From DASPXY01 sp038227745 (GTDB taxonomy: Bacteria; Planctomycetota; Planctomycetia; Gemmatales; Gemmataceae): DNA of 5,793 nucleotides. This document shows positions 1 through 5,789 of the stretch, piece by piece. Location of the stretch: NCBI GenBank assembly GCA_038227745.1, contig JBBRPS010000666.1, positions 1 to 5,793 of the forward strand, written 5' to 3'. Below the pieces are notes generated by a model. It searched no databases. It was not told where the DNA came from and saw only the letters and a list, made by a program, of their open reading frames with translations. Position numbers and translations under genes: made by a program. The number at the start of each line of letters is the position of its first letter. The stretch's first letter is position 1.

Positions 1-45
1 CGTGAGTGCCTCACGCGCTCGCCCGAGGCTCGCGGCTAAACGGGG
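1..45. repeat. Possible intergenic palindromic repeat at window edge
   Basis: Bases 1-6 and 10-15 form a perfect 6-bp inverted repeat (CGTGAG / CTCACG, 3-base loop). It is followed by a second small one, CTCG (18-21) and CGAG (24-27), and then a GCTCGCGGCTAAAC tail. From memory, such strings recur between genes in Gemmata-like genomes, but I cannot confirm a copy number. The element may be cut off by the window start. It ends shortly before the nagA start and could instead be part of the nagA leader. Confidence 0.3.
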
Positions 46-62
46 CTCGGCGGCGCAGTACC

Positions 63-1241
63 ATGCCGACCGCGGCCTTCAACGGCACGATCCTCCTCAA
101 GGACCGGCTGCTCCCCGGCGGCCACGTCACCGTCGAATGCGAGCGGATCGCGGAAGTCGGCCCCGGCCCCGTGCCCGGCGGCGTCGATCTCGGTAACGGC
201 TACCTGGCCCCCGGCTTCGTGGACCTGCACGTCCACGGCGGCGCGGGGGCCGATTTCATGGACGGCACCGCGGAGGCCTTCCGCACCGTCTGCCGCGCCC
301 ACGCCCACCACGGCACCACCAGCCTGCTGCCAACCACCACCGTCGCCCGCCACGACCAGCACCTCGCGTTCCTCGACGTGTGCCGCCGCCTCAAGCACGA
401 GGGTATCGGCGGCGCCCGCATCCTCGGCGCTCACTTCTACGGCCCTTACTTCGCCGCCGAGGCGCGCGGCTGCCACCCCGCCGCGCCCGTCCGGCCGCCC
501 GAGCCGGCCGAGTATCGCCAGTACCTCGCCCACGCCGACTGCATCGCCACGGCGACGGTCGCGCCCGAACTGCCCGGCGCGGAAGAGTTCGTGCGCGCCT
601 GCCGCGCTCACGGCGTCCGCTGCAACGCCGGCCACTCCTACGCCACCTTCGAGCAGATGGAGGCCGCGGTCCGCTGGGGCGTGCGCCACGTCGATCACCT
701 CTTCTGCGCCATGTCCGACCGCGCCCGCCTCCGCCAGGGCCAGACGTACCCGATGCGCGGCGGCGTCATGGAGGCGACGCTCTACTTCGACGAGTTGACC
801 ACCGAGGTCATCGCCGACGGCAAGCACCTGCAGCGCGAGTTGCTGCTGCTGGCGTACAAGGTCAAGGGGCCGGACCGTCTGGCCCTGGCGACGGACTGCA
901 ACCGGGCGCTGGACATGCCGGACGGCGAGTACGTCTTCGGCCCGCTGGACGGCGGCGAGGTGATCCTGCGCCACGACGGTGTCGGCGTGATGCCCGACGG
1001 CAAGGCGCTGGCGTCGAGCGTGGTCGGCATGGACCACTGTGTGCGCACGTTCCATCGGTTGACGGGGGTGCCACTGCCCGAGGTCGTGCGCATGGCCAGC
1101 CTGACGCCGGCCCGCATCGTCGGGTGGGAGAAGGAGGTCGGCAGCATCGCGCCGGGGAAGCTGGCCGATCTGCTGGTGCTCGACCGCGAGCTGAATGTGC
1201 GGGAGGTTTACGTGGCGGGGCAGCCGGTGTGGGGGGAATAG
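63..1241 (+). CDS. nagA: NagA-like N-acetylglucosamine-6-phosphate deacetylase (variant metal site)
   Basis: A 392-residue amidohydrolase-superfamily protein, close to the usual NagA length of about 380-390. NagA removes acetate from N-acetylglucosamine-6-phosphate in the cytoplasm during amino-sugar or peptidoglycan recycling. Visible landmarks are PGFVDLHVHGG (residues 50-60) with the HxH pair H56/H58, HFYGP (124-128), AGHS (H191), VDHLFCAM (H212), IADGKH (250-255), TD (D278, the expected catalytic Asp) and the C-terminal GSIAPGKLADLLVLD. In classical NagA the 124-128 motif reads HLEGP and its Glu binds metal; here it is Tyr126. The HLYNAM motif also has Cys for Asn. The overall fold assignment is firm, but the substrate may differ. 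I chose ATG63 because the family begins just before the short N-terminal beta-sandwich; an in-frame GTG at 6 would add 19 Arg/Ala-rich residues without support. No clear Shine-Dalgarno sequence is seen. No amino-sugar genes are next to it. Confidence 0.85.
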   Translation: MPTAAFNGTILLKDRLLPGGHVTVECERIAEVGPGPVPGGVDLGNGYLAPGFVDLHVHGGAGADFMDGTAEAFRTVCRAHAHHGTTSLLPTTTVARHDQHLAFLDVCRRLKHEGIGGARILGAHFYGPYFAAEARGCHPAAPVRPPEPAEYRQYLAHADCIATATVAPELPGAEEFVRACRAHGVRCNAGHSYATFEQMEAAVRWGVRHVDHLFCAMSDRARLRQGQTYPMRGGVMEATLYFDELTTEVIADGKHLQRELLLLAYKVKGPDRLALATDCNRALDMPDGEYVFGPLDGGEVILRHDGVGVMPDGKALASSVVGMDHCVRTFHRLTGVPLPEVVRMASLTPARIVGWEKEVGSIAPGKLADLLVLDRELNVREVYVAGQPVWGE

Positions 1242-1259
1242 AAGGCGGCAGCCGGCTCC

Positions 1260-1517
1260 TCACGCCGAATCCAGTGTTCCCCGGTCGTCAAGCTGGGTGC
1301 TCGCCGGTGCGCCGACGATCTGGTTGACACTCTCATGATCGAACCAGATCGGCACCCCACCCGGGGCGAGGAAGACGGCCACGCCATCGCGCACGACCAG
1401 CGCCCCCGGGTGATCCACCTCGAACCGCCGCCCCCCGTGGAGCTCCACCGTGAACACACGGAATGGTTGACGCTGTCGGAGGCCTTCGAGAAGGCTCGTG
1501 AAGTTGCCGGCCGTCAT
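1260..1517 (-). CDS. Small conserved hypothetical protein (PFRxF/HP type)
   Basis: An 85-residue soluble protein with no signal peptide or membrane segment. Its core reads RQPFRVFTVELHGG, then FEVDHPGALVV, then GVAVFLAP and WFDHESVNQI. The pattern 'PFRxFxVxLxxGxxxxVxHP' followed by two more short beta strands matches a family of roughly 70-100-residue proteins that I recall as abundant in Gemmata-like planctomycetes, with no known function. I chose the ATG at 1515-1517 because the core starts just after it and GAAGGG lies about 7 bases upstream as a Shine-Dalgarno sequence. A longer frame to 1613 would add 32 non-conserved, Ser/Arg/Pro-rich residues. The gene converges on nagA (18 bases between stops) and diverges from fhcD. 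The last 15 or so residues look like a disordered tail. The function is unknown to me. Confidence 0.7.
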   Translation of the reverse strand: MTAGNFTSLLEGLRQRQPFRVFTVELHGGRRFEVDHPGALVVRDGVAVFLAPGGVPIWFDHESVNQIVGAPASTQLDDRGTLDSA

Positions 1518-1521
1518 ACCT

Positions 1522-1649
1522 GAACCCTTCGTGGAAGATTGTCGTAGGCCACCGGGCAACGCTGGCGGCGACCTACGTGTACTGTACCGGGAATCGGCGA
1601 TGTCAACAAGCAATTGCGGGGCGCGGTTGGCGCAGAACCCGAAGGGTTC
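1522..1649. repeat. 10-bp inverted repeat pair flanking about 108 bases
   Basis: GAACCCTTCG at 1522-1531 is the exact reverse complement of CGAAGGGTTC at 1640-1649. The left copy contains the Shine-Dalgarno sequence of the minus-strand gene. The right copy is also one arm of a local hairpin (GAACCC 1635-1640, GGGTTC 1644-1649). The pair could be an operator acting on both divergent genes, or the ends of a small non-coding element; neither is established. Confidence 0.35.
1542..1577. repeat. Imperfect palindrome with CGTAGG ends
   Basis: CGTAGG (1543-1548) and CCTACG (1572-1577) are reverse complements enclosing a GC-rich centre with further partial pairing (CCACCG against CTGGCGG). The outer TCGTAGG string also starts the larger palindrome at the window's right end, which hints at related dispersed intergenic repeats. 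The internal pairing is weak. Confidence 0.3.
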
Positions 1650-1694
1650 CTCTGTGCCTTGCCCGCGGGCATCTGGCGGGCGAGGCGTCCGCCG

Positions 1695-1700
1695 TTAGAA
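1695..1700 (+). promoter_or_regulatory. Candidate -10 box for the fhcD operon
   Basis: TAGAAT matches the sigma-70 -10 consensus TATAAT at five of six positions and lies 49 bases before the fhcD start. No convincing -35 box is seen 16-18 bases upstream, so this is a weak call. Confidence 0.25.
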
Positions 1701-1736
1701 TGTGCTTAACGAAGGTTCGCCGCCAACCGATTCTCA

Positions 1737-1741
1737 CAGGA
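1737..1741 (+). promoter_or_regulatory. Shine-Dalgarno sequence deciding the fhcD TTG start
   Basis: CAGGA lies 8 bases before TTG1750, a good spacing. The alternative in-frame GTG at 1702 has no comparable site and would add 16 residues absent from the family. This supports TTG as the start codon. Confidence 0.55.
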
Positions 1742-1749
1742 CGACGCGC

Positions 1750-2649
1750 TTGCTCACCCTGAACAACGTCCCCATCGAAGACACCTTCGCCGAGGCTTTC
1801 CCGATGATGGGGGCGCGCCTTGTCGTTACCGCCGAGACGGCCGACTGGGCGCGCACCGCCGGCCAGGTCACCACCGGCTACGCCGCCTCCGTCATCGGCT
1901 GCGACGTCGAGGCCGGCGTCGAGCACGTCCTCACGCCCGACGAGACGCCGGATGGCCGCCCCGGCGTCAGCCTCCTGCTGTTCGCCTTCAACCGCGCCGC
2001 CCTGCAGAAGGCCGTCGTCAACCGCGTCGGCCAGTGCATCCTGACCTGCCCGACCACCGCCTGCTACAACGGCTTGCCCCCGGTCAAGGACAGGACCATC
2101 CGCGTCGGCGGCAACCTGCGCTTCTTCGGCGACGGCTGGCAGTTCAGCAAGAAGCTCGAAGGCCGGCGCTACTGGCGCCTGCCGGTCATGGACGGCGAGT
2201 TCACGTGCGAGGATGTTTTTGGCACGGTCAAGGGCGTGGCGGGTGGCAACTTCCTGATCCTGGGCGAGAGCCAGGCGCAGGCGCTCGCGGCGGCCGAGGC
2301 GGCGACGGCGGCCATCCGCAAGTTGCCCGGCGTCATCCTCCCGTTCCCCGGCGGCGTGGTGCGCAGCGGCAGCAAGGTCGGCAGCCGCTACAAGAAGCTG
2401 CGGGCCAGCACCAACGACGCTTACTGTCCCACCCTCCGCGGCGTGGTCAAGACGGTGCTGCCCGAGGGAGTCAACGCGGTCTACGAGATCGTCATCGACG
2501 GCGTCGATCTGATGTCGGTCGAGGAGGCGACGCGGGCGGGGGTCAGGGCCGCGTGCGTGCCGGGAGTGGTGCGCATCTCGGCGGGCAACTACGGCGGCAA
2601 CCTCGGCCCGTTCCACCTGCACCTGCACAAACTACTCGGCGGCGCGTAA
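1750..2649 (+). CDS. fhcD: Formylmethanofuran--H4MPT formyltransferase, Fhc complex subunit D
   Basis: A 299-residue cytoplasmic enzyme; archaeal Ftr proteins are about 297 residues. It transfers the formyl group between N5-formyl-tetrahydromethanopterin and a methanofuran-type carrier. In bacteria it works inside the FhcABCD complex, which ends formaldehyde oxidation by releasing formate. Landmarks: the IEDTFAEAFPMMGARL start (residues 9-24), ETPDGRPGV (65-73), NRVGQC (91-96), FFGDGWQ (125-131), GEFTCEDVFG (149-158), GVAGGNFLILGESQ (162-175), PFPGGVVRSGSKVGS (198-212), ASTNDAYCPT (219-228) and the end VVRISAGNYGGNLG (273-286). All of these agree with Ftr/FhcD as I know the family. The TTG start at 1750 is favoured by an upstream CAGGA and by the family length. 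It is the first gene of a four-gene + strand cluster and is followed by fhcC after 37 bases. fhcA and fhcB are not in the window. Confidence 0.95.
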   Translation: MLTLNNVPIEDTFAEAFPMMGARLVVTAETADWARTAGQVTTGYAASVIGCDVEAGVEHVLTPDETPDGRPGVSLLLFAFNRAALQKAVVNRVGQCILTCPTTACYNGLPPVKDRTIRVGGNLRFFGDGWQFSKKLEGRRYWRLPVMDGEFTCEDVFGTVKGVAGGNFLILGESQAQALAAAEAATAAIRKLPGVILPFPGGVVRSGSKVGSRYKKLRASTNDAYCPTLRGVVKTVLPEGVNAVYEIVIDGVDLMSVEEATRAGVRAACVPGVVRISAGNYGGNLGPFHLHLHKLLGGA

Positions 2650-2673
2650 GCCCAGGGGTGGCACCCCCTGGGC
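2650..2673. repeat. Hairpin in the fhcD-fhcC gap
   Basis: GCCCAGGGG (2650-2658) and CCCCTGGGC (2665-2673) form a perfect 9-bp stem with a 6-base loop. It sits directly after the fhcD stop, and the fhcC Shine-Dalgarno sequence follows 2 bases later. There is no T-run, so it is probably not a strong terminator. An mRNA-processing or stability element, or a copy of a short dispersed palindrome centred on GGGGTGGCACCCC, is more likely. Confidence 0.55.
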
Positions 2674-2686
2674 CCGGAGGAACACC

Positions 2687-3499
2687 ATGCTGCGGCTGAC
2701 GTACCACGGCACGACCACGATCCCCGTGGAAGCGGAGTGCATCACGCCGGACAACCTCGCCGGCAAGTCCGCCGACGAGGTCGCGCGCCTGCCCGTGCAG
2801 CACGGCAACACGGCGGTGCCGCTCGGCGAGTTCTTCCGCGTCGAGGGCGACGCCGCCGACGGCGAGGTGGTCGTGGAAGGGGACTGTGCCCGCGTCAAGC
2901 TGATCGGCGCGGAGATGAAGACGGGGCGGATCACGGTCCACGGCAACGTCGGCATGCACCTCGGCGCCGAGATGCGCGGCGGCGAGATTCTCGTCCACGG
3001 CAACGCGGGCGACTGGGTCGGCGCCGAGATGCGTGGCGGCCACATCCACGTCCACGGCGACGCCGGGCACCTGGTCGGGGCGGGCTACCGCGGCAGCCGG
3101 CTGGGGATGCGCGGCGGCGCGATTCTCATCGACGGCAAGGCGGGCAACGAGGTCGGCAGCACGATGCGGCGCGGGCTGATCGCGGTCGGCGGGGCGGCGG
3201 GCGACTTCGCCGGCGTCGGCCTGATCGCGGGCACGGTCTTCGTCTTCGGCGAACCGGGGGTGCGCGTCGGCGCCGGCATGAAGCGCGGCACCATCGCGCT
3301 GTTCTCTGGCCCGCAGCAATTGCTGCCCACCTTCCGCTTCGACTGCGTGTACCGGCCGGTGTTTGTGCGCCTGTACCTGCGCCGGCTCGCCGCCTGGGGC
3401 TTCCGGGCGGCGGAGCCTTTCCGCGAGGGGGCGTACCGGCGTTACAGCGGCGACCTCGTCGCGCTCGGCAAGGGCGAGGTGCTCCAGTGGCAGGCCTGA
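2687..3499 (+). CDS. fhcC: Formyltransferase/hydrolase complex subunit C (formylmethanofuran dehydrogenase subunit C-like)
   Basis: A 270-residue cytoplasmic protein, the structural subunit of the Fhc complex and homologous to FmdC/FwdC. It has no expected catalytic role of its own and scaffolds the complex. After an N-terminal segment (1-60), residues 61-208 form glycine-rich repeats typical of a right-handed beta-helix. Two coils of 19 residues (84-102 and 103-121) are near-identical, built as VHGNxGxxxGAEMRGGxI. Later coils include GLGMRGGAILIDG-like, TMRRGLIAVGG and GMKRGTIALFSG segments. The C-terminal helix-rich tail (PTFRFDC, YRPVFVRLYLRRL, YRRYSGDLVALGKGE) is as expected of bacterial FhcC. 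ATG2687 follows a strong GGAGGAA (2676-2682). It is preceded by fhcD and followed by a flavoprotein gene after 22 bases, which fits one transcript. No truncation is seen. Confidence 0.95.
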   Translation: MLRLTYHGTTTIPVEAECITPDNLAGKSADEVARLPVQHGNTAVPLGEFFRVEGDAADGEVVVEGDCARVKLIGAEMKTGRITVHGNVGMHLGAEMRGGEILVHGNAGDWVGAEMRGGHIHVHGDAGHLVGAGYRGSRLGMRGGAILIDGKAGNEVGSTMRRGLIAVGGAAGDFAGVGLIAGTVFVFGEPGVRVGAGMKRGTIALFSGPQQLLPTFRFDCVYRPVFVRLYLRRLAAWGFRAAEPFREGAYRRYSGDLVALGKGEVLQWQA

Positions 3500-3521
3500 G
3501 TGGGTCCGCGGAGGTGGGGAG

Positions 3522-4775
3522 ATGGTCACGCACGATACGCCGCGCCTCGCCATTCTCGGCGCCGGCCCCGTCGGCCTGGAGGCGCTGCTCTACGCGAAGG
3601 CGCTGAACCTACCGGCCGTCGTCTACGAGCGCCGCCGCGTCGGCGAACACCTGCGCCATTGGGGCCACGTCCGCCTCTTCAGCTCGTTCGGCATGAACCA
3701 CACGCCGCTGGGCCGGCGAGCGATTCTCCACGAGAGGCCGAAACACGACTTCCCCGCCGATGGTGACTGCGTGACCGGCCGGGAGCACCTGGCCGCCTAC
3801 GTCGGACCGCTCGCCCGTCTCGAAGCGCTCCACCCGCACATCCGGACCGGCACGGAGGTACGGCACATCGGCCGCCGCGGCTTCCTGAAAGACGACGCCC
3901 CCGGCGACCGGCGACGTGCAGGGCAACCGTTTCGCCTGATCCTGCGCGACGGCAACGGCCGCGAGCGCGCCGAGGAAGCCGACGTGGTCCTCGACTGCAC
4001 CGGCACCTACGGCAGGCACCGCTGGCTGGGCGACGGCGGCATCCCGGCGCTGGGCGAGGAACTCGCCGGCCCGCACATCACCTACGGCGTGGAAGACGTG
4101 CTCGGCGAGCGCCGCGGCTACTACGCCGACCGACATGTCCTCGTCGTCGGTGCCGGCTACTCCGCGGCCACGACCGTGTGCAGCCTGGCGATGCTGGCCG
4201 AGTCTGAACCGGACACGCTGACAACCTGGCTGACGCGCGGTCCGGACGCCCGGCCGCTCAAGCGCATCGCCGACGACCCCCTGCCCGAGCGCGACCGGCT
4301 CGCCGGCCGGGCGAACGACCTCGCCACCCGCGCCGGGGGCGCCGTGCAGTTCTGCCCCCAGGCGGCCGTCGAGGCGATCGAATCACTCGGCCCTGAACGC
4401 GGCTTCAAGGTCAGCGTCCGCGTCGCGGGCGTCCCGACCTCTTGGACGGTGGACCGCATCATCGCCAACGTCGGCTACACACCCGACACCGACCTGTACC
4501 GCGAGCTGCAGGTCCACGAGTGCTACGCCTCGCTCGGCCCGATGAAGCTGGCCGCCGCCCTCGCCGGACAGCGCGGCGGCGATTGCCTCACGCAGACCAG
4601 CCAGGGGCCGGACACACTCCGCAGCCCCGAGCCGAACTTCTTCGTCCTCGGCGCCAAGAGCTACGGCCGCAACGCGCAGTTCCTCCTGCGCGTCGGCTTC
4701 GCGCAGGTGCGCGAGGTGTTCACCCTCATCACCGCCAGGCCCGACCTCGACCTCTTCAAGGAGCGCCTCGCATGA
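3522..4775 (+). CDS. FAD/NAD(P)-binding flavoprotein oxidoreductase, function unknown
   Basis: A 417-residue soluble flavoprotein with the two-dinucleotide-binding-domain fold. The FAD-binding GAGPVG is at residues 13-18, with acidic Glu36 ending the second strand. A second site, VLVVGAGYSA (206-215), is GxGxxA and suggests NADPH. LAGPHITYG (181-189) before it sits where flavin monooxygenases carry FxGxxxH, but is degenerate. The CxxC disulfide of thioredoxin reductases is absent. The C-terminal part holds ANVGYTPDTDLYREL (315-329), VHECYASLGPM (331-341) and LGAKSYGRNAQFLLR (376-390), with the glycine/aspartate pattern that closes the FAD site. The substrate is not recognisable. ATG3522 has GGAGGT 6 bases upstream; an earlier in-frame start at 3363 would overlap fhcC. 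The stop overlaps the radical SAM start (ATGA), so the two are probably translated together. Lying behind fhcDC suggests, but does not prove, a C1-cofactor role. Confidence 0.85.
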   Translation: MVTHDTPRLAILGAGPVGLEALLYAKALNLPAVVYERRRVGEHLRHWGHVRLFSSFGMNHTPLGRRAILHERPKHDFPADGDCVTGREHLAAYVGPLARLEALHPHIRTGTEVRHIGRRGFLKDDAPGDRRRAGQPFRLILRDGNGRERAEEADVVLDCTGTYGRHRWLGDGGIPALGEELAGPHITYGVEDVLGERRGYYADRHVLVVGAGYSAATTVCSLAMLAESEPDTLTTWLTRGPDARPLKRIADDPLPERDRLAGRANDLATRAGGAVQFCPQAAVEAIESLGPERGFKVSVRVAGVPTSWTVDRIIANVGYTPDTDLYRELQVHECYASLGPMKLAAALAGQRGGDCLTQTSQGPDTLRSPEPNFFVLGAKSYGRNAQFLLRVGFAQVREVFTLITARPDLDLFKERLA

Positions 4776-5683
4776 CCGTATCGCTGCCGCTCCTCAACAC
4801 GCCCGCCCCCGTGGTGCCACTTGCCCACCTCGATGAATTGTGGTTCCAGGTGGGTGGGACGGTCTGCAATCTGGAGTGCAGGCATTGCTTCATCAGCTGT
4901 GGCCCGCACAACCATAGCTTCGGCTTCCTCGACCTCGAAACCGTCGGCCAGGCGCTGGAGGAGTCGGTGGGGCTCGGCGTGAAGGAATACTACTTCACCG
5001 GCGGCGAGCCGTTCCTGAACCGCGACATGGTGCCGATCCTGGAACTGACGCTGCGGTACGGGCCGGCGACTGTGTTGACCAACGGGACGGTCTTCAGGGA
5101 CGAGTGGCTGGAGCGGCTGCGGCAGGCTGCGGAGGCGTCGCCCTACAGCCTCGAGTTCCGCGTGTCGCTCGACGGCTTCACGGCGGAGGAGAACGATCCC
5201 GTCCGTGGCGAGGGGACCTTCGAGCGCATCCTGCGCGGCGTCCGGCAACTCGTCGCGCACGGCTTCCTGCCGATCGTCACGGTCACGCGCACGCGCGACG
5301 AGCAGGACGACGCCGAACTGTTCGCGGGCTTCGTGCGGCTGCTGCGCTCGAACGGGTACGACCGGCCGCGGCTGAAGCTACTGCCGACACTGCGCATCGG
5401 CGCCGAGGCGGGCCGGCAGCGCGGCTACGGTCCCGAGGAGCGGGTGACGCCGGAGATGATGGAGGGCTACGACGCGGGCCGGCTGCTGTGCAGCCACGCG
5501 CGGGTCGTGACCGACCGCGGCGTCTGGGTGTGTCCGATCCTGCTCGAAGCGCCCGACGCCCGTCTCGGGGCGACCCTGACGGAGGACCTGGGCAGCTACC
5601 CGCTGCGGCACCGGGCGTGCTACACCTGCTACCAGTACGGGGCGCTTTGCGCCAATGCGTCCGGGGGGCGCCGCGACGCCTGA
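4772..5683 (+). CDS. Radical SAM protein with SPASM-like C-terminal cysteines
   Basis: A 303-residue radical SAM enzyme. The [4Fe-4S] motif CNLECRHC (C32, C36, C39) has canonical CX3CX2C spacing, with a further C43. The SAM-binding TGGEP is at 76-80, LTNGT at 102-106 and the strand FRVSLDGF at 129-136. The C-terminal region has C240-x9-G250-x3-C254, then C283-x2-C286-x6-C293, resembling a compact SPASM/twitch domain that would hold one or possibly two auxiliary Fe-S clusters. SPASM enzymes commonly modify peptides or proteins, but some act on small molecules. The product is unknown. ATG4772 overlaps the flavoprotein stop by four bases and has AAGGAG 8 bases upstream. Co-translation with a flavoprotein suggests the partner supplies electrons or reduces the product. 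The last residues (ASGGRRDA) look like a normal disordered end. Confidence 0.85.
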   Translation: MTVSLPLLNTPAPVVPLAHLDELWFQVGGTVCNLECRHCFISCGPHNHSFGFLDLETVGQALEESVGLGVKEYYFTGGEPFLNRDMVPILELTLRYGPATVLTNGTVFRDEWLERLRQAAEASPYSLEFRVSLDGFTAEENDPVRGEGTFERILRGVRQLVAHGFLPIVTVTRTRDEQDDAELFAGFVRLLRSNGYDRPRLKLLPTLRIGAEAGRQRGYGPEERVTPEMMEGYDAGRLLCSHARVVTDRGVWVCPILLEAPDARLGATLTEDLGSYPLRHRACYTCYQYGALCANASGGRRDA

Positions 5684-5685
5684 CG

Positions 5686-5724
5686 GTGAACCTGAAGCTA
5701 CGCCTGGATGACCTTGCCGTGTAG
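5686..5724 (+). pseudogene. 12-codon remnant resembling a pinensin-type leader peptide
   Basis: A GTG two bases after the radical SAM stop opens a frame reading VNLKLRLDDLAV before TAG. Planctomycetes carry many short proteins that begin with a Lys/Leu-rich L-x-L-D-x-L-x-V followed by ESF, annotated as pinensin-family lanthipeptides. This frame matches up to the Val, then ends. No ESF continuation is found in any downstream frame here, and a large palindrome starts five bases after the stop. It may be a truncated copy, a peptide interrupted by the repeat, or chance. There is no good Shine-Dalgarno sequence; translation would depend on coupling to the gene before it. Confidence 0.35.
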
Positions 5725-5728
5725 CGCC

Positions 5729-5789
5729 CTTCGTAGGAGGGAGCTCCGTCCCCCGAGGGGGTCGCCGGGCGGAGCCGGCTCCTACGAAG
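5729..5789. repeat. Large imperfect palindrome after the operon
   Basis: CTTCGTAGGAG (5729-5739) and CTCCTACGAAG (5779-5789) form a perfect 11-bp outer stem. Inside, GCTCCG (5743-5748) can pair with CGGAGC (5770-5775), and at the centre CCCCC-GA-GGGGG (5750-5761) forms its own hairpin. The outline GTAGGAGnnnGCTCCG is read inward from both sides. No T-run follows, so it looks more like a dispersed REP-like intergenic palindrome than a simple terminator, though it could still protect the 3' end of the transcript. Confidence 0.65.

Larger units (their letters stand above)
1518..1749. other. Divergent intergenic region between small gene and fhcD
   Basis: These 232 bases separate the minus-strand small gene from fhcD, so both promoters should lie here. 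Contents seen: a 10-bp inverted repeat at its two sides (1522-1531 and 1640-1649), a CGTAGG/CCTACG palindrome (1543-1577), a GTAC-T-GTAC motif (1579-1587), a hairpin GAACCC-GAA-GGGTTC (1635-1649), the palindrome GCCCGCGGGC (1661-1670) and a TAGAAT -10-like box (1695-1700). The frames crossing it have no recognisable protein features. No T-run terminator is present. Confidence 0.6.

Noticed and set aside
6..62. N-terminal extension of nagA from GTG6
   Set aside because: The added residues are Arg/Ala-rich, not family-like, and overlap a palindromic repeat.
36..1055. Long minus-strand reading frame opposite nagA (339 codons)
   Set aside because: It is antisense to a well-recognised gene, Ala/Val/Gly/Arg-rich, and matches no family. 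High GC content makes such open antisense frames common.
1242..1259. Bidirectional terminator between the convergent nagA and small gene
   Set aside because: The gap is only 18 bases and has no clear stem with a T-run.
1498..1762. Small plus-strand frames across the divergent intergenic region
   Set aside because: Composition is irregular, there is no ribosome site or family pattern, and they overlap the fhcD start and the repeats.
1603..2628. Long minus-strand reading frame opposite fhcD (341 codons)
   Set aside because: It is a shadow of a conserved gene in GC-rich DNA, with low-complexity composition and no recognisable domain.
2936..3049. Short-period tandem repeat that might suggest a CRISPR-like array
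   Set aside because: The repeats are coding, in frame and part of the FhcC beta-helix, with no spacers.
2543..3553. Long minus-strand reading frame opposite fhcC (336 codons)
   Set aside because: Its apparent internal repeats are only the mirror of the fhcC beta-helix repeats.
5104..5724. Alternative-frame reading frame over the radical SAM gene
   Set aside because: It is an Arg/Ala-rich shadow frame. Only its last 12 codons, outside the radical SAM gene, were kept as a separate observation.
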